Assembly (NCBI GenBank): GCA_965221555.1
Contig: OZ244895.1
Coordinates: 2,294,001-2,358,000, forward strand
Direction of reading: 5' to 3'
From: JAJEAD01 sp965221555
Lineage (GTDB): Bacteria; Pseudomonadota; Gammaproteobacteria; HK1
DNA: 64,000 nucleotides
A program made the translations under genes and the position numbers. Shown here one piece after another: positions 9,579 to 18,328 of this stretch. The notes under the pieces are model-generated. The model worked only from the letters and a program-made list of their open reading frames with translations, ran no database searches and was not told where the DNA came from. Within the stretch, counting starts at the first letter, position 1. Each line of letters begins with the position of its first letter.

Positions 9579-10000
9579 ACTCCACTCAATGCTCCCCCCG
9601 CCGGCTCGCTCAGGCGACGCCGGCGGGGGCGGCCGACGCGTACGGGACGGCGGCGTAATTCACGCCCAGGCCGGCAGTGCGCAGGGCCGGGCGAGCTGGC
9701 CCGGGATGTCGGCGACCTGCCCGGCTGGATTCAACCGTCGACCCGTGCCGTGACGGCAGAACAGCTAGCTTGCCCGTAGGGGAAGGCATTCTCCTTCCTG
9801 CCCTTCCAGATTGCGATCTTGAGGGTTCTGATTTGCGGACCGCTGACTTCTAATTTGCCGTTATGGAATGTGCACAGTTGTCCGGGCAGCTTCATCGGCC
9901 GCCCATGCCGACGCCACCTCCTTCGTTGACGCTCTCGCGACGGGGGCTTACCATTCGTCGGCTTGGCGGGCGGGTTCCGGAATCGGTTGACTGAACGACT
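9579..10000. other. Intergenic region, no gene seen
   Basis: About 420 bases between the surface protein and the tRNA cluster. It contains a strong GC hairpin at 9595-9629 (listed separately) and a small GGAAGG/CCTTCC stem near 9781-9798. I see no ORF with a ribosome binding site or recognisable product, and no clear promoter for the tRNA cluster. Confidence 0.5.
9595..9629 (+). terminator. Strong GC stem-loop after the giant surface protein gene
   Basis: CCCCCGCCGGC (9595-9605) pairs perfectly with GCCGGCGGGGG (9619-9629) across a 13-base loop, 17 bases past the stop codon. There is no following T tract, so it may protect the mRNA 3' end or assist Rho termination rather than act as a classical intrinsic terminator. 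Confidence 0.35.
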
Positions 10001-10077
<77 letters not shown>

Positions 10078-10089
10078 GGTTCGCATCAA

Positions 10090-10166
10090 GCGCCCGTAGC
10101 TCAGCTGGACAGAGCAGCGGCCTTCTAAGCCGCGGGTCGCAGGTTCGAATCCTGCCGGGCGTGCCA
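10090..10166 (+). tRNA. tRNA-Arg(TCT)
   Basis: 77 bases with encoded CCA. Acceptor GCGCCCG pairs with CGGGCGT (first pair G-U); anticodon loop CTTCTAA gives TCT; T-loop TTCGAAT. It lies 12 bases after tRNA-Pro, so co-transcription is likely. Confidence 0.95.
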
Positions 10167-10181
10167 GTCGCAAGTTTCGCT

Positions 10182-10258
10182 GGTGGGCGTAGCTCAGTTG
10201 GTAGAGCCCCGGATTGTGGCTCCGGTGGTCGTGGGTTCGAATCCCATCGCTCACCCCA
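10182..10258 (+). tRNA. tRNA-His(GTG)
   Basis: The acceptor GTGGGCG pairs with CGCTCAC; base 10182 supplies the extra 5' G (G-1) that marks tRNA-His, opposite C73. The anticodon loop contains GTG. The encoded CCA ends at 10258. Part of the Pro-Arg-His-Lys cluster. Confidence 0.95.
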
Positions 10259-10309
10259 CTTCCTCGATGACTTGCCTCGCGCCGGGCAGTAGCGGAAGAT
10301 CCGAGAGAA

Positions 10310-10385
<76 letters not shown>

Positions 10386-10480
10386 TTCGTTGTCCGCGGT
10401 ATCGCTGGCGCCCGCCGGTGCCCAGCCCGTCAATCGGTGAGATTTGCGGGCCAGAAGCGCGGCCGCGGCTTGCGGAGTCG

Positions 10481-10975
10481 TCATATAGTGGGCGGAGGCT
10501 CGGCTTCCGCGTCTTCCACCCAGCGATAGCTGAAGTCGCATCGGCTCGCACCCTGCATGATGGTGCGCGTTCGGGTAAGCCGTATGCGCGGGTCGTAACC
10601 GGTGCAGAAAGTGCCGTCGCGCCCACACGAGAGCAGGTGCCCGATCTCGGCCAGCCCCATCTCGCGGTACATCTCCGCGTAGCGGCAGCGCACCACGTCG
10701 TAACGCAGCACGGTGTCGCTTTCCTCGTGTACTTCGACTTCCAGGGCGCCGTTGGCGGTCCACTGCGGGAAGAGGGCATGGAATCCGGCGAGAGAAGTCT
10801 CTCCGGCCCCTGCGTAGGCCTTTCCCTGAGCAATCGCGTCCTTGCGGATCGCGGCGCCGATGATGTGCCTGGCCTTCTCCTCGCCCACCTCTCGCTTCAA
10901 CTCCTCGTAGATGGGCTTGACGATGGAGGCTTCGATGCGACGCTGCTCGATGATGGGAAGGTCGGTCTTGGCCAA
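10481..10975 (-). CDS. L-2-amino-thiazoline-4-carboxylic acid hydrolase-family protein
   Basis: 164 residues. The C-terminal segment RLTRTRTIMQGASRCDFSYRW and the central YRCAEMYREMGLAEIGHLLSC-like stretch are those of the family that includes ATC hydrolase, which opens 2-amino-thiazoline-4-carboxylate to S-carbamoyl-cysteine in some pseudomonads; the substrate here is not known. I chose the TTG at 10975 because GAGGAGAAG sits at ideal distance upstream; a longer ATG form at 11020 would add 15 residues without family similarity. It is the last gene of a minus-strand series Rieske - glutamine synthetase - glyoxalase - this gene, with a 192-base gap before it. Family assignment is from recalled motifs, so moderate. 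Confidence 0.7.
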   Translation of the reverse strand: MAKTDLPIIEQRRIEASIVKPIYEELKREVGEEKARHIIGAAIRKDAIAQGKAYAGAGETSLAGFHALFPQWTANGALEVEVHEESDTVLRYDVVRCRYAEMYREMGLAEIGHLLSCGRDGTFCTGYDPRIRLTRTRTIMQGASRCDFSYRWVEDAEAEPPPTI

Positions 10976-11167
10976 GGTGCTTCTCCTCGCGAGTCGGCCC
11001 GCTTGGGGCACCGGACACACTCTACCAGTACCGATCCCCGGTCTCTTGCCGCCCCCTGCCGCGCTCTCACGTAGTGATGGAGGGATGACCCGTTAACTTC
11101 ACCGATACCCGGTCACCTCGGGCGCCAGGATGCCGTGGTCGTGGGGCGCCGGGCGTTCGCCCCCGGC

Positions 11168-11572
11168 TCAGAGAGGCTCGAGGAGCTCGATCTTGTAGCC
11201 GTTCGGATCCTCGATGAAAGCGATAACCCGCGTCCCGTGCTTCATGGGGCCGGGAGGGCGCGTTATCCGGGCGCCTTCCGCCTCCATTTGCTTGCAGACC
11301 GCATAGACATCGGGGACCTCCACCGCGAGGTGGCCCCATCCGTCGCCGAGCTCGTAGGGCTGCTTCTGGTCCCAGTTCCAGGTGAGCTCGAGGACGGTGC
11401 TCGCGTCCTCTTCGTCGTAGCCGACGAAGGTGTTGGTGAACCTGCCTCCCGGATACTCGCGCTGGCGCAGTACGCGCATTCCGAGCAGGCGGGTGTAGAA
11501 GTCGAGAGTGCGGTCCAGGTCTACCACCCGGATCATGGTGTGCGCCAAGCGAAAGCCGGATTCTGGCGGCAT
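11168..11572 (-). CDS. gloA: Lactoylglutathione lyase (glyoxalase I)
   Basis: 134-residue vicinal-oxygen-chelate protein that converts the methylglyoxal-glutathione hemithioacetal to S-lactoylglutathione in the cytoplasm. All four metal ligands are visible in order: His of LAHTMIRV, Glu of VLELTWN, His of WGHLAVEV and Glu of YKIELLE. Other family hallmarks are RTLDFYTRLLGMRVLR and MKHGTRVIAFIEDPNGYKIE. ATG at 11572 is preceded by GGAGAAA at good spacing; an upstream in-frame ATG at 11611 is less supported. It lies 51 bases downstream of the glutamine synthetase gene on the same strand, so it may be co-transcribed with that accessory cluster although its housekeeping role is self-sufficient. 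Confidence 0.95.
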   Translation of the reverse strand: MPPESGFRLAHTMIRVVDLDRTLDFYTRLLGMRVLRQREYPGGRFTNTFVGYDEEDASTVLELTWNWDQKQPYELGDGWGHLAVEVPDVYAVCKQMEAEGARITRPPGPMKHGTRVIAFIEDPNGYKIELLEPL

Positions 11573-11623
11573 GTCGGTTTCTCCGTGATGGAATTGGGGC
11601 GATAAGGGCACGCGGCGCCCGCG

Positions 11624-13048
11624 TCAGTACAGGCGCATGTACTCCTCCTGCTCCCAGCGGGAGATCTGCTCACTGTACCGGTGCCACTCGTCGTGCTTGT
11701 AGCGGCTGAAACTGCCGTGCATGACCGAGCCCAACACCTCTCGGGCCAGAGGGTCGGCATCGAATGCTTCGATGGCTTCGATGAGGGTTCGCGGCAGGCG
11801 AGCGCGCCCCGCCTTTTGCAACTCCTCGGGCGGGGTGTCGTACAGCGAGGTCTCGGTGGGGGGGCCCGGGTCGATCTTTTTCCGGATCCCTTCCAGCGAG
11901 GCGCCGACCGTCATCGCAAGACTCAGGTAGGGATTCATGGTCATGTCGGTGGCGCGGTTCTCGATGGCGAAGCGCGCCTGCGGCAGGCGCAACATCGCGG
12001 AACGGTTGTTGAAGCCGTAGGTGATGTAGGTTGGCGCCCAGGTCACGGTGCCTCCCTCGAAGGCCCCCACCCGCTCCACCAGTCCCTTGTAGGAATTCAC
12101 GGTGGGCGCCGCGATCGCGGTCAGGGCGGCGCCATGCTTGAGAATGCCGCCCACCACGCTGAAGGCGATATCGTTCCAGGCGCCGTTCTCGCCTTCGAAG
12201 AGGTTCGCGCCCGGGCGATCGATCGCCTGCATGCTGTGGTTGATGTGCGCGCCGCTGCGCCAGTCTCCGGTGGTGGGCTTGGGCATGAACGTGGCGAAGA
12301 AGCCGTGCTTCTTGGCCACCTCCTTCAGCATTATCCTCAGAAAGGTGAGGCGGTCCGCCATCCCGAGCATGTCGGTGTAGCCGAAATCGAGTTCGATCTG
12401 GGAATAGGCGCCCTCCGCGACGGTGTCACGCAGGCCCCACCCGAGCTCCTCCAGATGGTCGATCAGATCGCCGACGTAAGGCATCGCATCGAGAGAGAAT
12501 TCCACGTCGTAACCGAAGGCCTGACGCCGCGGCCGCATGCCTCGGCCCGGCTCCGGGTCGTCGTCGAAGGCCTTCTGGGGTTCTCCGTCCTGGTCATACT
12601 TCATGACCATGAACTCGGGTTCGACGCCCGCGAAGAAGCGGTAGCCCTGCTTTGCCGCCGCTTCGACCTGGCGCTTCAGCGCGAGGCGGGGGCAGACCGC
12701 GTAGGGGCCGTCGGGCATGTAGAGATCGGCAAAGACGAAGGCGATCTCACGGTTCCAGGGACAGAGCACGAGCGAGTCCACATCGGGAATCGGAACCTGA
12801 TCCGGATCCGCCGGGCCGAGTTCCGGGACGTAGGAAATGGAGTGCACCGCGAACTGGGGACCCTTGCCGCGGCAGATGGTCTCCCACTGCGAAATCGGCA
12901 CCGGCTTCGTCTTGGGCACCCCGAGCAGGTCGATCCAGCAGGACATCACGTACTTCACGCCCGCCGCCTCGAGCCGCTTTCGCGCCTCCGCGACCGCGTC
13001 GTCCTTCGGCAGCGCTTCGTCGATGCTCGTGGGATAAATCTCGCTCAT
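11624..13048 (-). CDS. Glutamine synthetase family protein, GlnT / gamma-glutamylmethylamide synthetase-like
   Basis: 474 residues with the glutamine synthetase fold: N-terminal beta-grasp region (VKYVMSCWIDLLGVPKTKPVP), metal site VEPEFMV, the GAHINHSMQ nucleotide/metal segment, PTVNSYKGLVERV, and NNRSAMLRLPQ plus ENRATDMTMNPYLSLAMTV. It looks like the GlnT/GMAS type rather than housekeeping GlnA: the adenylylation-site Tyr motif of GlnA-I is not seen. It ligates glutamate with ammonia or an amine using ATP; the amine is unknown. The N-methylglutamate pathway genes mgs/mgd are not in the window. It sits between a Rieske oxygenase (85-base gap) and glyoxalase I, which suggests a role in degrading a nitrogenous compound (inference). 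ATG at 13048 is preceded by CAGGAG. Confidence 0.82.
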   Translation of the reverse strand: MSEIYPTSIDEALPKDDAVAEARKRLEAAGVKYVMSCWIDLLGVPKTKPVPISQWETICRGKGPQFAVHSISYVPELGPADPDQVPIPDVDSLVLCPWNREIAFVFADLYMPDGPYAVCPRLALKRQVEAAAKQGYRFFAGVEPEFMVMKYDQDGEPQKAFDDDPEPGRGMRPRRQAFGYDVEFSLDAMPYVGDLIDHLEELGWGLRDTVAEGAYSQIELDFGYTDMLGMADRLTFLRIMLKEVAKKHGFFATFMPKPTTGDWRSGAHINHSMQAIDRPGANLFEGENGAWNDIAFSVVGGILKHGAALTAIAAPTVNSYKGLVERVGAFEGGTVTWAPTYITYGFNNRSAMLRLPQARFAIENRATDMTMNPYLSLAMTVGASLEGIRKKIDPGPPTETSLYDTPPEELQKAGRARLPRTLIEAIEAFDADPLAREVLGSVMHGSFSRYKHDEWHRYSEQISRWEQEEYMRLY

Positions 13049-13133
13049 GACAGCTCCTGGGGTGCTACGTTCGTGGATAAAGAGGTGCGGGCCCGGCGCC
13101 CGCGCGGGCGAACCCTACCAGAACCGGCCCGCT

Positions 13134-14246
13134 TCAAACGAGGGTGTCGGCCAGCAATTCGTGAAATCGTCGGACGCTCGTTTCCCAGTAAGGAGAGAGC
13201 AGGCCGCCGTCGTCCATGACGCTGGACGACCGGCCCGCCTGCAACCCCTCGACGATGGCGTGGTCTTCGTGGTGAACCTGTCGCCAAAGCGAGCACAGGC
13301 GTTGCGTGTAGGCGGGGTCGAGCGCGCGGTCACCGAGGTGGTAGATGACCCGCCACTGGTGGGTGCGCTCGGGGGAGAGGGGCAGGTTGAGATGCACTCC
13401 GAGCTCGTCGGGCTTGTACCAGGCGAACACGAAGTTCGGAAACAGGGTCAGGTAGCGCGTGCTCATGTCCAGGCGTTCGCCCGGTTCTCCGCTGCGCGTC
13501 TGCGCGACATCCACCGCGCACCCGAAGCAGTGTCCGTCGACGATCATGTAGTGGTCGCGAAGCGGCTGCCCGCCCGCCGATTCGCGATGCACCACCGGCA
13601 CGTGATAGGGCTCGACGAAGTTCTCGATGAGCAGCTTCCAATTGGCCCGGACCACACCGAGGTCGAGCTTCGACACCACTTTCGCACCGGAGAGATCGAC
13701 CCCGTCGAGGTAGCGGTGCATTACCGCCACGTAGTCCTCGAAGTCCGGCGCGTTCCCGTCGAGATTGACAAACACCCAGTCGTGCCACACTCGGCAACGC
13801 AGGGCCCGCAGGCCGTAGCGCTCGGATGAGAAGCCCTCCGGGAGCTTGCCGTACCCGCCGAAGTGCGGGGCGCGGCGAAGCGCGCCGTCCAGCCCATAAG
13901 TCCAGGCGTGATAGGGACACACCAGCGCGTTCGCGCCGCGGCAGGCATCGCGGAGCAGGATGTGCCCACGATGCCGGCATACATTGTGGAAGACTCGAAG
14001 CCGGCCGTCATCGCCCCTTGCCACGATAATGGGCTGTCCGGCGACCCGGGTCGGGTAGGCATCCCCCGGCTGCGCCGCGTCGTGCGCGAACCCGACGAAG
14101 GTCCAGTGGCGTGCGAACACTCGCCGATTCTCGAGCGCGAGACGTTCCTCGGCGGTGTAGGCGTCACGGGGAAGACCGTGGGCGATCCCATCGACGACGG
14201 GCGGACATTCGGCTACGTCGGGGTGGGCGTTCCGCGGCGCGGGCAT
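13134..14246 (-). CDS. Rieske non-heme iron oxygenase, alpha subunit
   Basis: 370 residues. The Rieske cluster is bound by CRHRGH and, after 16 residues, CPYHAW. The catalytic domain has NWKLLIENFVEPYHVPVVH with the Asp/Glu-His-His mononuclear iron site. This architecture covers choline/carnitine monooxygenases, glycine-betaine demethylase and aromatic dioxygenases; the sequence does not let me pick the substrate. Neither a reductase nor a small subunit lies in the window, so electron transfer must come from elsewhere. ATG at 14246 (MPAPRNAHPD) was chosen because the upstream extension is low-complexity and unlike the family. It heads the minus-strand series with the glutamine synthetase. Confidence 0.88.
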   Translation of the reverse strand: MPAPRNAHPDVAECPPVVDGIAHGLPRDAYTAEERLALENRRVFARHWTFVGFAHDAAQPGDAYPTRVAGQPIIVARGDDGRLRVFHNVCRHRGHILLRDACRGANALVCPYHAWTYGLDGALRRAPHFGGYGKLPEGFSSERYGLRALRCRVWHDWVFVNLDGNAPDFEDYVAVMHRYLDGVDLSGAKVVSKLDLGVVRANWKLLIENFVEPYHVPVVHRESAGGQPLRDHYMIVDGHCFGCAVDVAQTRSGEPGERLDMSTRYLTLFPNFVFAWYKPDELGVHLNLPLSPERTHQWRVIYHLGDRALDPAYTQRLCSLWRQVHHEDHAIVEGLQAGRSSSVMDDGGLLSPYWETSVRRFHELLADTLV

Positions 14247-14432
14247 TTCGCTCGGTTCCGGGATCGGTAACGCGCAAAGGCTAGCATAGTGCCGCGGCGC
14301 TTCCACGAGTCTCGGGGGGCTTCGGCCACCGGCGCGGTCCCCGGCATTCGCATCTCCCGCGGCGCTCCGGCGGCCCTGGTGTTTCCGCTTCGGCGAGCGG
14401 TCGTACAATACTGCCGGCCACGTGTGGTCCGG

Positions 14433-14517
<85 letters not shown>

Positions 14518-14528
14518 GCGTCCATCGT

Positions 14529-14552
14529 CATGTAGTCAATCATGTAGTCAAT
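14529..14552 (+). repeat. Two tandem copies of a 12-mer just after tRNA-Leu
   Basis: CATGTAGTCAAT occurs twice head-to-tail, 11 bases past the tRNA-Leu 3' end. tRNA 3' flanks are common integration sites, so this could be a remnant of an attachment site, but no integrase is nearby. Confidence 0.6.
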
Positions 14553-14737
14553 GCAGTGAACGCGACCGGCGGGGGCGGGCTTCCGGCTGCTGACTGGCGC
14601 GACCATTAGGGTTAGCATCCCTTGGCAGCTATCGAGAGTGGCGCTGTCGCCGACACGAGTCGGGACCGAGGCCGATGCGGATAACGGAGGGATGAGGCGG
14701 TGCGGCGCGCGCAGGCCGCGCGCTCGAGGGATGAAGA

Positions 14738-16063
14738 ATGCAGGTGACGGTGGAAAGTACGAGCACGCTCGAACGCCGGATGCGGGTGCAGATTCCGGAG
14801 GAACGGGTCACGGGCGAAGTGGACAAGCGTCTGGGCGACCTCGCCCGTTCCGCGTCGCTGCCGGGCTTCAGGCCGGGGAAGGCCCCGCTGAAGATCCTTC
14901 GGCAGCGTTTCGGCCTTCGCGTCAGGGACGAGGTCGTGGGGGATCTCGTCAGATCCAGTCTCGACGATGCGCTTGCGGACGAGCAGCTCAAGCCCGCTTC
15001 CCGGCCCACCATCGATCCCTTGCGCAGCTCTCCGGGCGAGGGGCTCGACTTCACCGTGACCTTCGACGTCTATCCCGAGGTGACGCTTCCGCCCCTGGAC
15101 ACGATCGAGATCCGCAGGCCTCGCGCGACGGTGGAGGAGTCGGACATCGATCGAATGGTGGAGACGTTGCGCGGCCAGCGGCGGCGCTGGGAGACGGTGG
15201 AACGGGAATCGCGTTCGGGAGACCGGGTGGTGATCGACTACCGGGGCAGCGTGGATGGGAGCGAGCTTGAGAGGGGACAAGGCGACGAGGTGCCGGTGGA
15301 GCTGGGCGTGGGGCGGATGATCCCCGGCTTCGAGGAGGGTCTGATCGGAGTGCGGGCCGAAGAAGAGACGACGCTCCACCTGAGCTTTCCCGACGAGTAC
15401 GCCGACCAGGAGGTGGCGGGCAAGGCGGTCGATTTCGTGGTGAAGGTGCATCGGGTCGAAGAGGCGAAGTTGCCGGAGCTCGATGCGGACTTCGCGGCCG
15501 GCTTTGGGGTGCGCGAAGGAGGGATCGAGGCGTTTCGCGCCGAGCTTCGTGGCAACATGGAGCGGGAGCTTAATGACGGTACGCGAGCTCTGCTCAAGCA
15601 ACGCGTGCTGGAGGCGCTTCTCGAAGGCCAGGAGTTCGAGTTGCCCGCGGAGCTCGTGGACGATGAGATCGAGCGTGCGATGGAGAGACGACGCGTCGAA
15701 CTCCGACACTCCGGCATGGATCCGGATAGCGTTCAGCTCGATTCGTCCATGTTCGAAGAGGCGGCCCGTCGCCGGGTGACGCTCGGTCTGCTGATCGCGG
15801 AGACGGTGAAGACCCACGATATCAAGGTGGATCCCGACCGGGTGCGTAGCCGCATAGAGACCATCGCGTCCAGCTATGAGGACGGAACCCAAGTCCTCAA
15901 CTACTACTACTCCGACCCGCAGCGCCTGGCCTACATCGAGTCCACGGTGCTGGAAGATCAGGCCGTCGACTGGATTCTGGAGCGGGCGAGAGTCGATGAC
16001 GAGCCCATGTCGTTTGACCAGGTGCTGAGTCCGGGTCAGACTAGCGAGGCGCCGTTGACGTGA
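14738..16063 (+). CDS. tig: Trigger factor (ribosome-associated chaperone)
   Basis: 441 residues. The N-terminal ribosome-binding domain carries the signature GFRPGKAPLKILRQRFG (E. coli GFRxGK) near residue 44. A central FKBP-type isomerase domain (about 150-240; GDRVVIDYRGSVDG, GVGRMIPGFEEGLIG) and a helical C-terminal chaperone domain follow. It binds the ribosomal exit tunnel and shelters nascent chains. It starts the conserved series tig-clpP-clpX-lon, here on one strand with a 105-base gap to clpP. Residue YY runs near 386 (NYYYSD) lie in the C-terminal arm and are ordinary. No heat-shock promoter is obvious upstream. Confidence 0.97.
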   Translation: MQVTVESTSTLERRMRVQIPEERVTGEVDKRLGDLARSASLPGFRPGKAPLKILRQRFGLRVRDEVVGDLVRSSLDDALADEQLKPASRPTIDPLRSSPGEGLDFTVTFDVYPEVTLPPLDTIEIRRPRATVEESDIDRMVETLRGQRRRWETVERESRSGDRVVIDYRGSVDGSELERGQGDEVPVELGVGRMIPGFEEGLIGVRAEEETTLHLSFPDEYADQEVAGKAVDFVVKVHRVEEAKLPELDADFAAGFGVREGGIEAFRAELRGNMERELNDGTRALLKQRVLEALLEGQEFELPAELVDDEIERAMERRRVELRHSGMDPDSVQLDSSMFEEAARRRVTLGLLIAETVKTHDIKVDPDRVRSRIETIASSYEDGTQVLNYYYSDPQRLAYIESTVLEDQAVDWILERARVDDEPMSFDQVLSPGQTSEAPLT

Positions 16064-16168
16064 TGCCGTGCGGCACGGGGCGTGCACCGTCGCATGGCGG
16101 CTCGAGATCTCTCCAGGTGGATTCGGTGCGAACCGGAAATCAAAGCTGTGAAGAGGGAGCCCAGACCC

Positions 16169-16828
16169 ATGATCGAGCCGGGTAGCCAGAGCCCATACGG
16201 CGCCGGGGGAGCGCAATCCACCCGAGCCCTCAACCTCGTGCCGATCGTCGTGGAACAGTCCGCGCGCGGGGAGCGTTCATACGACATCTACTCTCGCTTG
16301 CTCAAGGAGCGGGTGGTCTTCGTGTGCGGTCCCATCGACGATATCATGGCCAATGTGGTCGTGGCGCAGCTCCTGTTCCTGGAATCGGAGAATCCGGACA
16401 AGGATGTGCATCTCTATATCAACTCCCCGGGCGGTCTGGTGACGGCGGGACTTGCGATCTACGACACGATGCAGTTCATAAAGCCGGCCATCAGCACGAT
16501 GTGCGTGGGACAGGCGGCCAGCATGGGTGCGGTGCTTCTGGCGGGCGGGTCGCCGAAGAAGCGATTCTGTCTCCCGCATTCCCGAATCCTCATCCACCAG
16601 CCCCTTGGCGGCTTTCAGGGCCAGGCCTCCGACATCGACATCCACGCCAAGGAGATACTGCGTACCCGAGAGCGCCTGAACGAGATACTGGCCCGGCACA
16701 CCGGCCAGCCCATCGAAAGGATCGCGGACGACACCGACCGGGATCGTTTCATGAGCGGTGAAGAAGCAGCCGATTACGGCCTCGTGGACGAAGTGCTGGA
16801 AACGCGAGGCGCCGGTGGGCAGTCCTGA
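16169..16828 (+). CDS. clpP: ATP-dependent Clp protease proteolytic subunit
   Basis: 219-residue serine peptidase that forms the tetradecameric ClpP barrel and degrades substrates unfolded by ClpX or ClpA. Ser118 (GQAASMGAVLL), His143 (LPHSRILIHQP) and an Asp near 188 (ADDTDRDRFM) make the catalytic triad. The N-terminal extension before LVPIVVEQ is somewhat long for a propeptide. ATG at 16169 follows AAGAGGGAG; an open frame extends further upstream without similarity. clpX starts 12 bases after its stop, so the two are co-transcribed. Confidence 0.96.
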   Translation: MIEPGSQSPYGAGGAQSTRALNLVPIVVEQSARGERSYDIYSRLLKERVVFVCGPIDDIMANVVVAQLLFLESENPDKDVHLYINSPGGLVTAGLAIYDTMQFIKPAISTMCVGQAASMGAVLLAGGSPKKRFCLPHSRILIHQPLGGFQGQASDIDIHAKEILRTRERLNEILARHTGQPIERIADDTDRDRFMSGEEAADYGLVDEVLETRGAGGQS

Positions 16829-16840
16829 CGGGGGCGAGTG

Positions 16841-18121
16841 ATGGCCAGCGACACCCATGGCCGAAGTGGCGACGGAGATCGTCTGCTCTACTGCTCTTTC
16901 TGCGGAAAGAGCCAGCACGAAGTAAGAAAGCTCATCGCGGGACCCTCGGTGTTCATCTGCGACGAGTGCGTGGAGCTGTGCAACGACATAATTCGAGAGG
17001 AGATTCAAGAGAGTTCGAGTAACGCGTCGGGCAGCAAGCTGCCGGTGCCACAAGAGATAAACCAGATTCTCAATGACTATGTGGTCGGACAGCCTCACGC
17101 GAAGAAGGTCCTCTCCGTCGCGGTGTACAACCACTACAAACGTCTGGACTCCGGCGCCAAAGTGGACGAGGTGGAGCTTTCGAAGAGCAATGTTCTGCTC
17201 ATCGGCCCCACCGGCTGCGGCAAGACTCTTCTTGCCGAGACTCTCGCGCGCCTGTTGAACGTCCCCTTTACGATTGCGGACGCCACGACGCTGACCGAGG
17301 CGGGGTATGTCGGGGAAGATGTGGAGAACATCATCCAGAAGCTGCTGCAAAAGTGCGACTACGATGTCGAAAAGGCGCAGACGGGCATCGTGTACATCGA
17401 TGAAATAGACAAGATCTCACGCAAGTCGGACAATCCCTCCATAACCCGAGACGTGTCGGGAGAGGGGGTGCAGCAGGCATTGCTGAAGCTCATCGAGGGG
17501 ACGGTGGCATCGGTTCCTCCCCAGGGCGGACGCAAACACCCTCAGCAGGAATTCCTTCAGGTCAACACCGCGAACATACTGTTCATCTGCGGGGGCGCAT
17601 TCGACGGACTCGCGAAGATCATCGAGAACCGTTCATCCAAGAAGGGCGGCATCGGATTCGGAGCCGACGTCAAAAGCAAGGACGACAGCAAGCAGGTGGG
17701 AGAGGTACTGCGCGAAGTAGAGCCCGAAGATCTGATTCGCTATGGACTGATACCGGAGTTTGTCGGTCGCCTGCCCATCCTTGCCACTCTGGATGAGCTC
17801 GAAGAAGGCCAACTGATGCAGATCCTGACCGAACCGAAGAACGCGCTCGTCAAGCAGTACAAGCGTCTCTTCGCGATGGAAGGGTGTGAGGTGGAGTTCC
17901 GGGATGAGGCGCTACGGGCGGTGGCCAGAAAGGCCATGGAACGAAAGACCGGCGCACGGGGCTTGCGCTCCATAGTGGAGGGTACGCTGCTCGACACCAT
18001 GTACGATCTCCCGTCTTTGGACAACGTCTCCAAGGTGGTCATCGACGGTACCGTGATCAGCGGCGACTCCCGGCCCCTCTTCATCTACGACGGCGACCGC
18101 CAACGCGCGGCCTCCGACTGA
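16841..18121 (+). CDS. clpX: ATP-dependent Clp protease ATP-binding subunit ClpX
   Basis: 426 residues. The N-terminal zinc-binding domain has CSFCGK and CDECVELC. The AAA+ domain shows Walker A GPTGCGKT, pore loop GYVGED, Walker B VYIDEIDKI, the RKH-type loop GGRKHPQQEF and sensor 2 GARGLRSI. ClpX recognises degrons, including ssrA tags such as the one encoded by the tmRNA at 48.5 kb, unfolds the protein and feeds ClpP. ATG at 16841 directly overlaps an in-frame GTG at 16838; either could start translation and the SD sequence is weak (GGGGGCGAG). Confidence 0.97.
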   Translation: MASDTHGRSGDGDRLLYCSFCGKSQHEVRKLIAGPSVFICDECVELCNDIIREEIQESSSNASGSKLPVPQEINQILNDYVVGQPHAKKVLSVAVYNHYKRLDSGAKVDEVELSKSNVLLIGPTGCGKTLLAETLARLLNVPFTIADATTLTEAGYVGEDVENIIQKLLQKCDYDVEKAQTGIVYIDEIDKISRKSDNPSITRDVSGEGVQQALLKLIEGTVASVPPQGGRKHPQQEFLQVNTANILFICGGAFDGLAKIIENRSSKKGGIGFGADVKSKDDSKQVGEVLREVEPEDLIRYGLIPEFVGRLPILATLDELEEGQLMQILTEPKNALVKQYKRLFAMEGCEVEFRDEALRAVARKAMERKTGARGLRSIVEGTLLDTMYDLPSLDNVSKVVIDGTVISGDSRPLFIYDGDRQRAASD

Positions 18122-18328
18122 ATGCGGGGCGGGGCCCGGCGGGAGGAGCGGGAAGGGTGCCGGTCGGTTCCCTGGCGCCAGCCCGCGCGAAACGCCCCCG
18201 GGGCATGCCGGCGGGGTTGAGTTTCTCTTCCCCCGCCACTACATCAGCCTTCCGAAGCCCGCGCCGTACATGGCGGGGCGAGCCCTTCGAAAAGGGGCGA
18301 AAATCAGAGATTTAGAGGGGTGCCAGCC

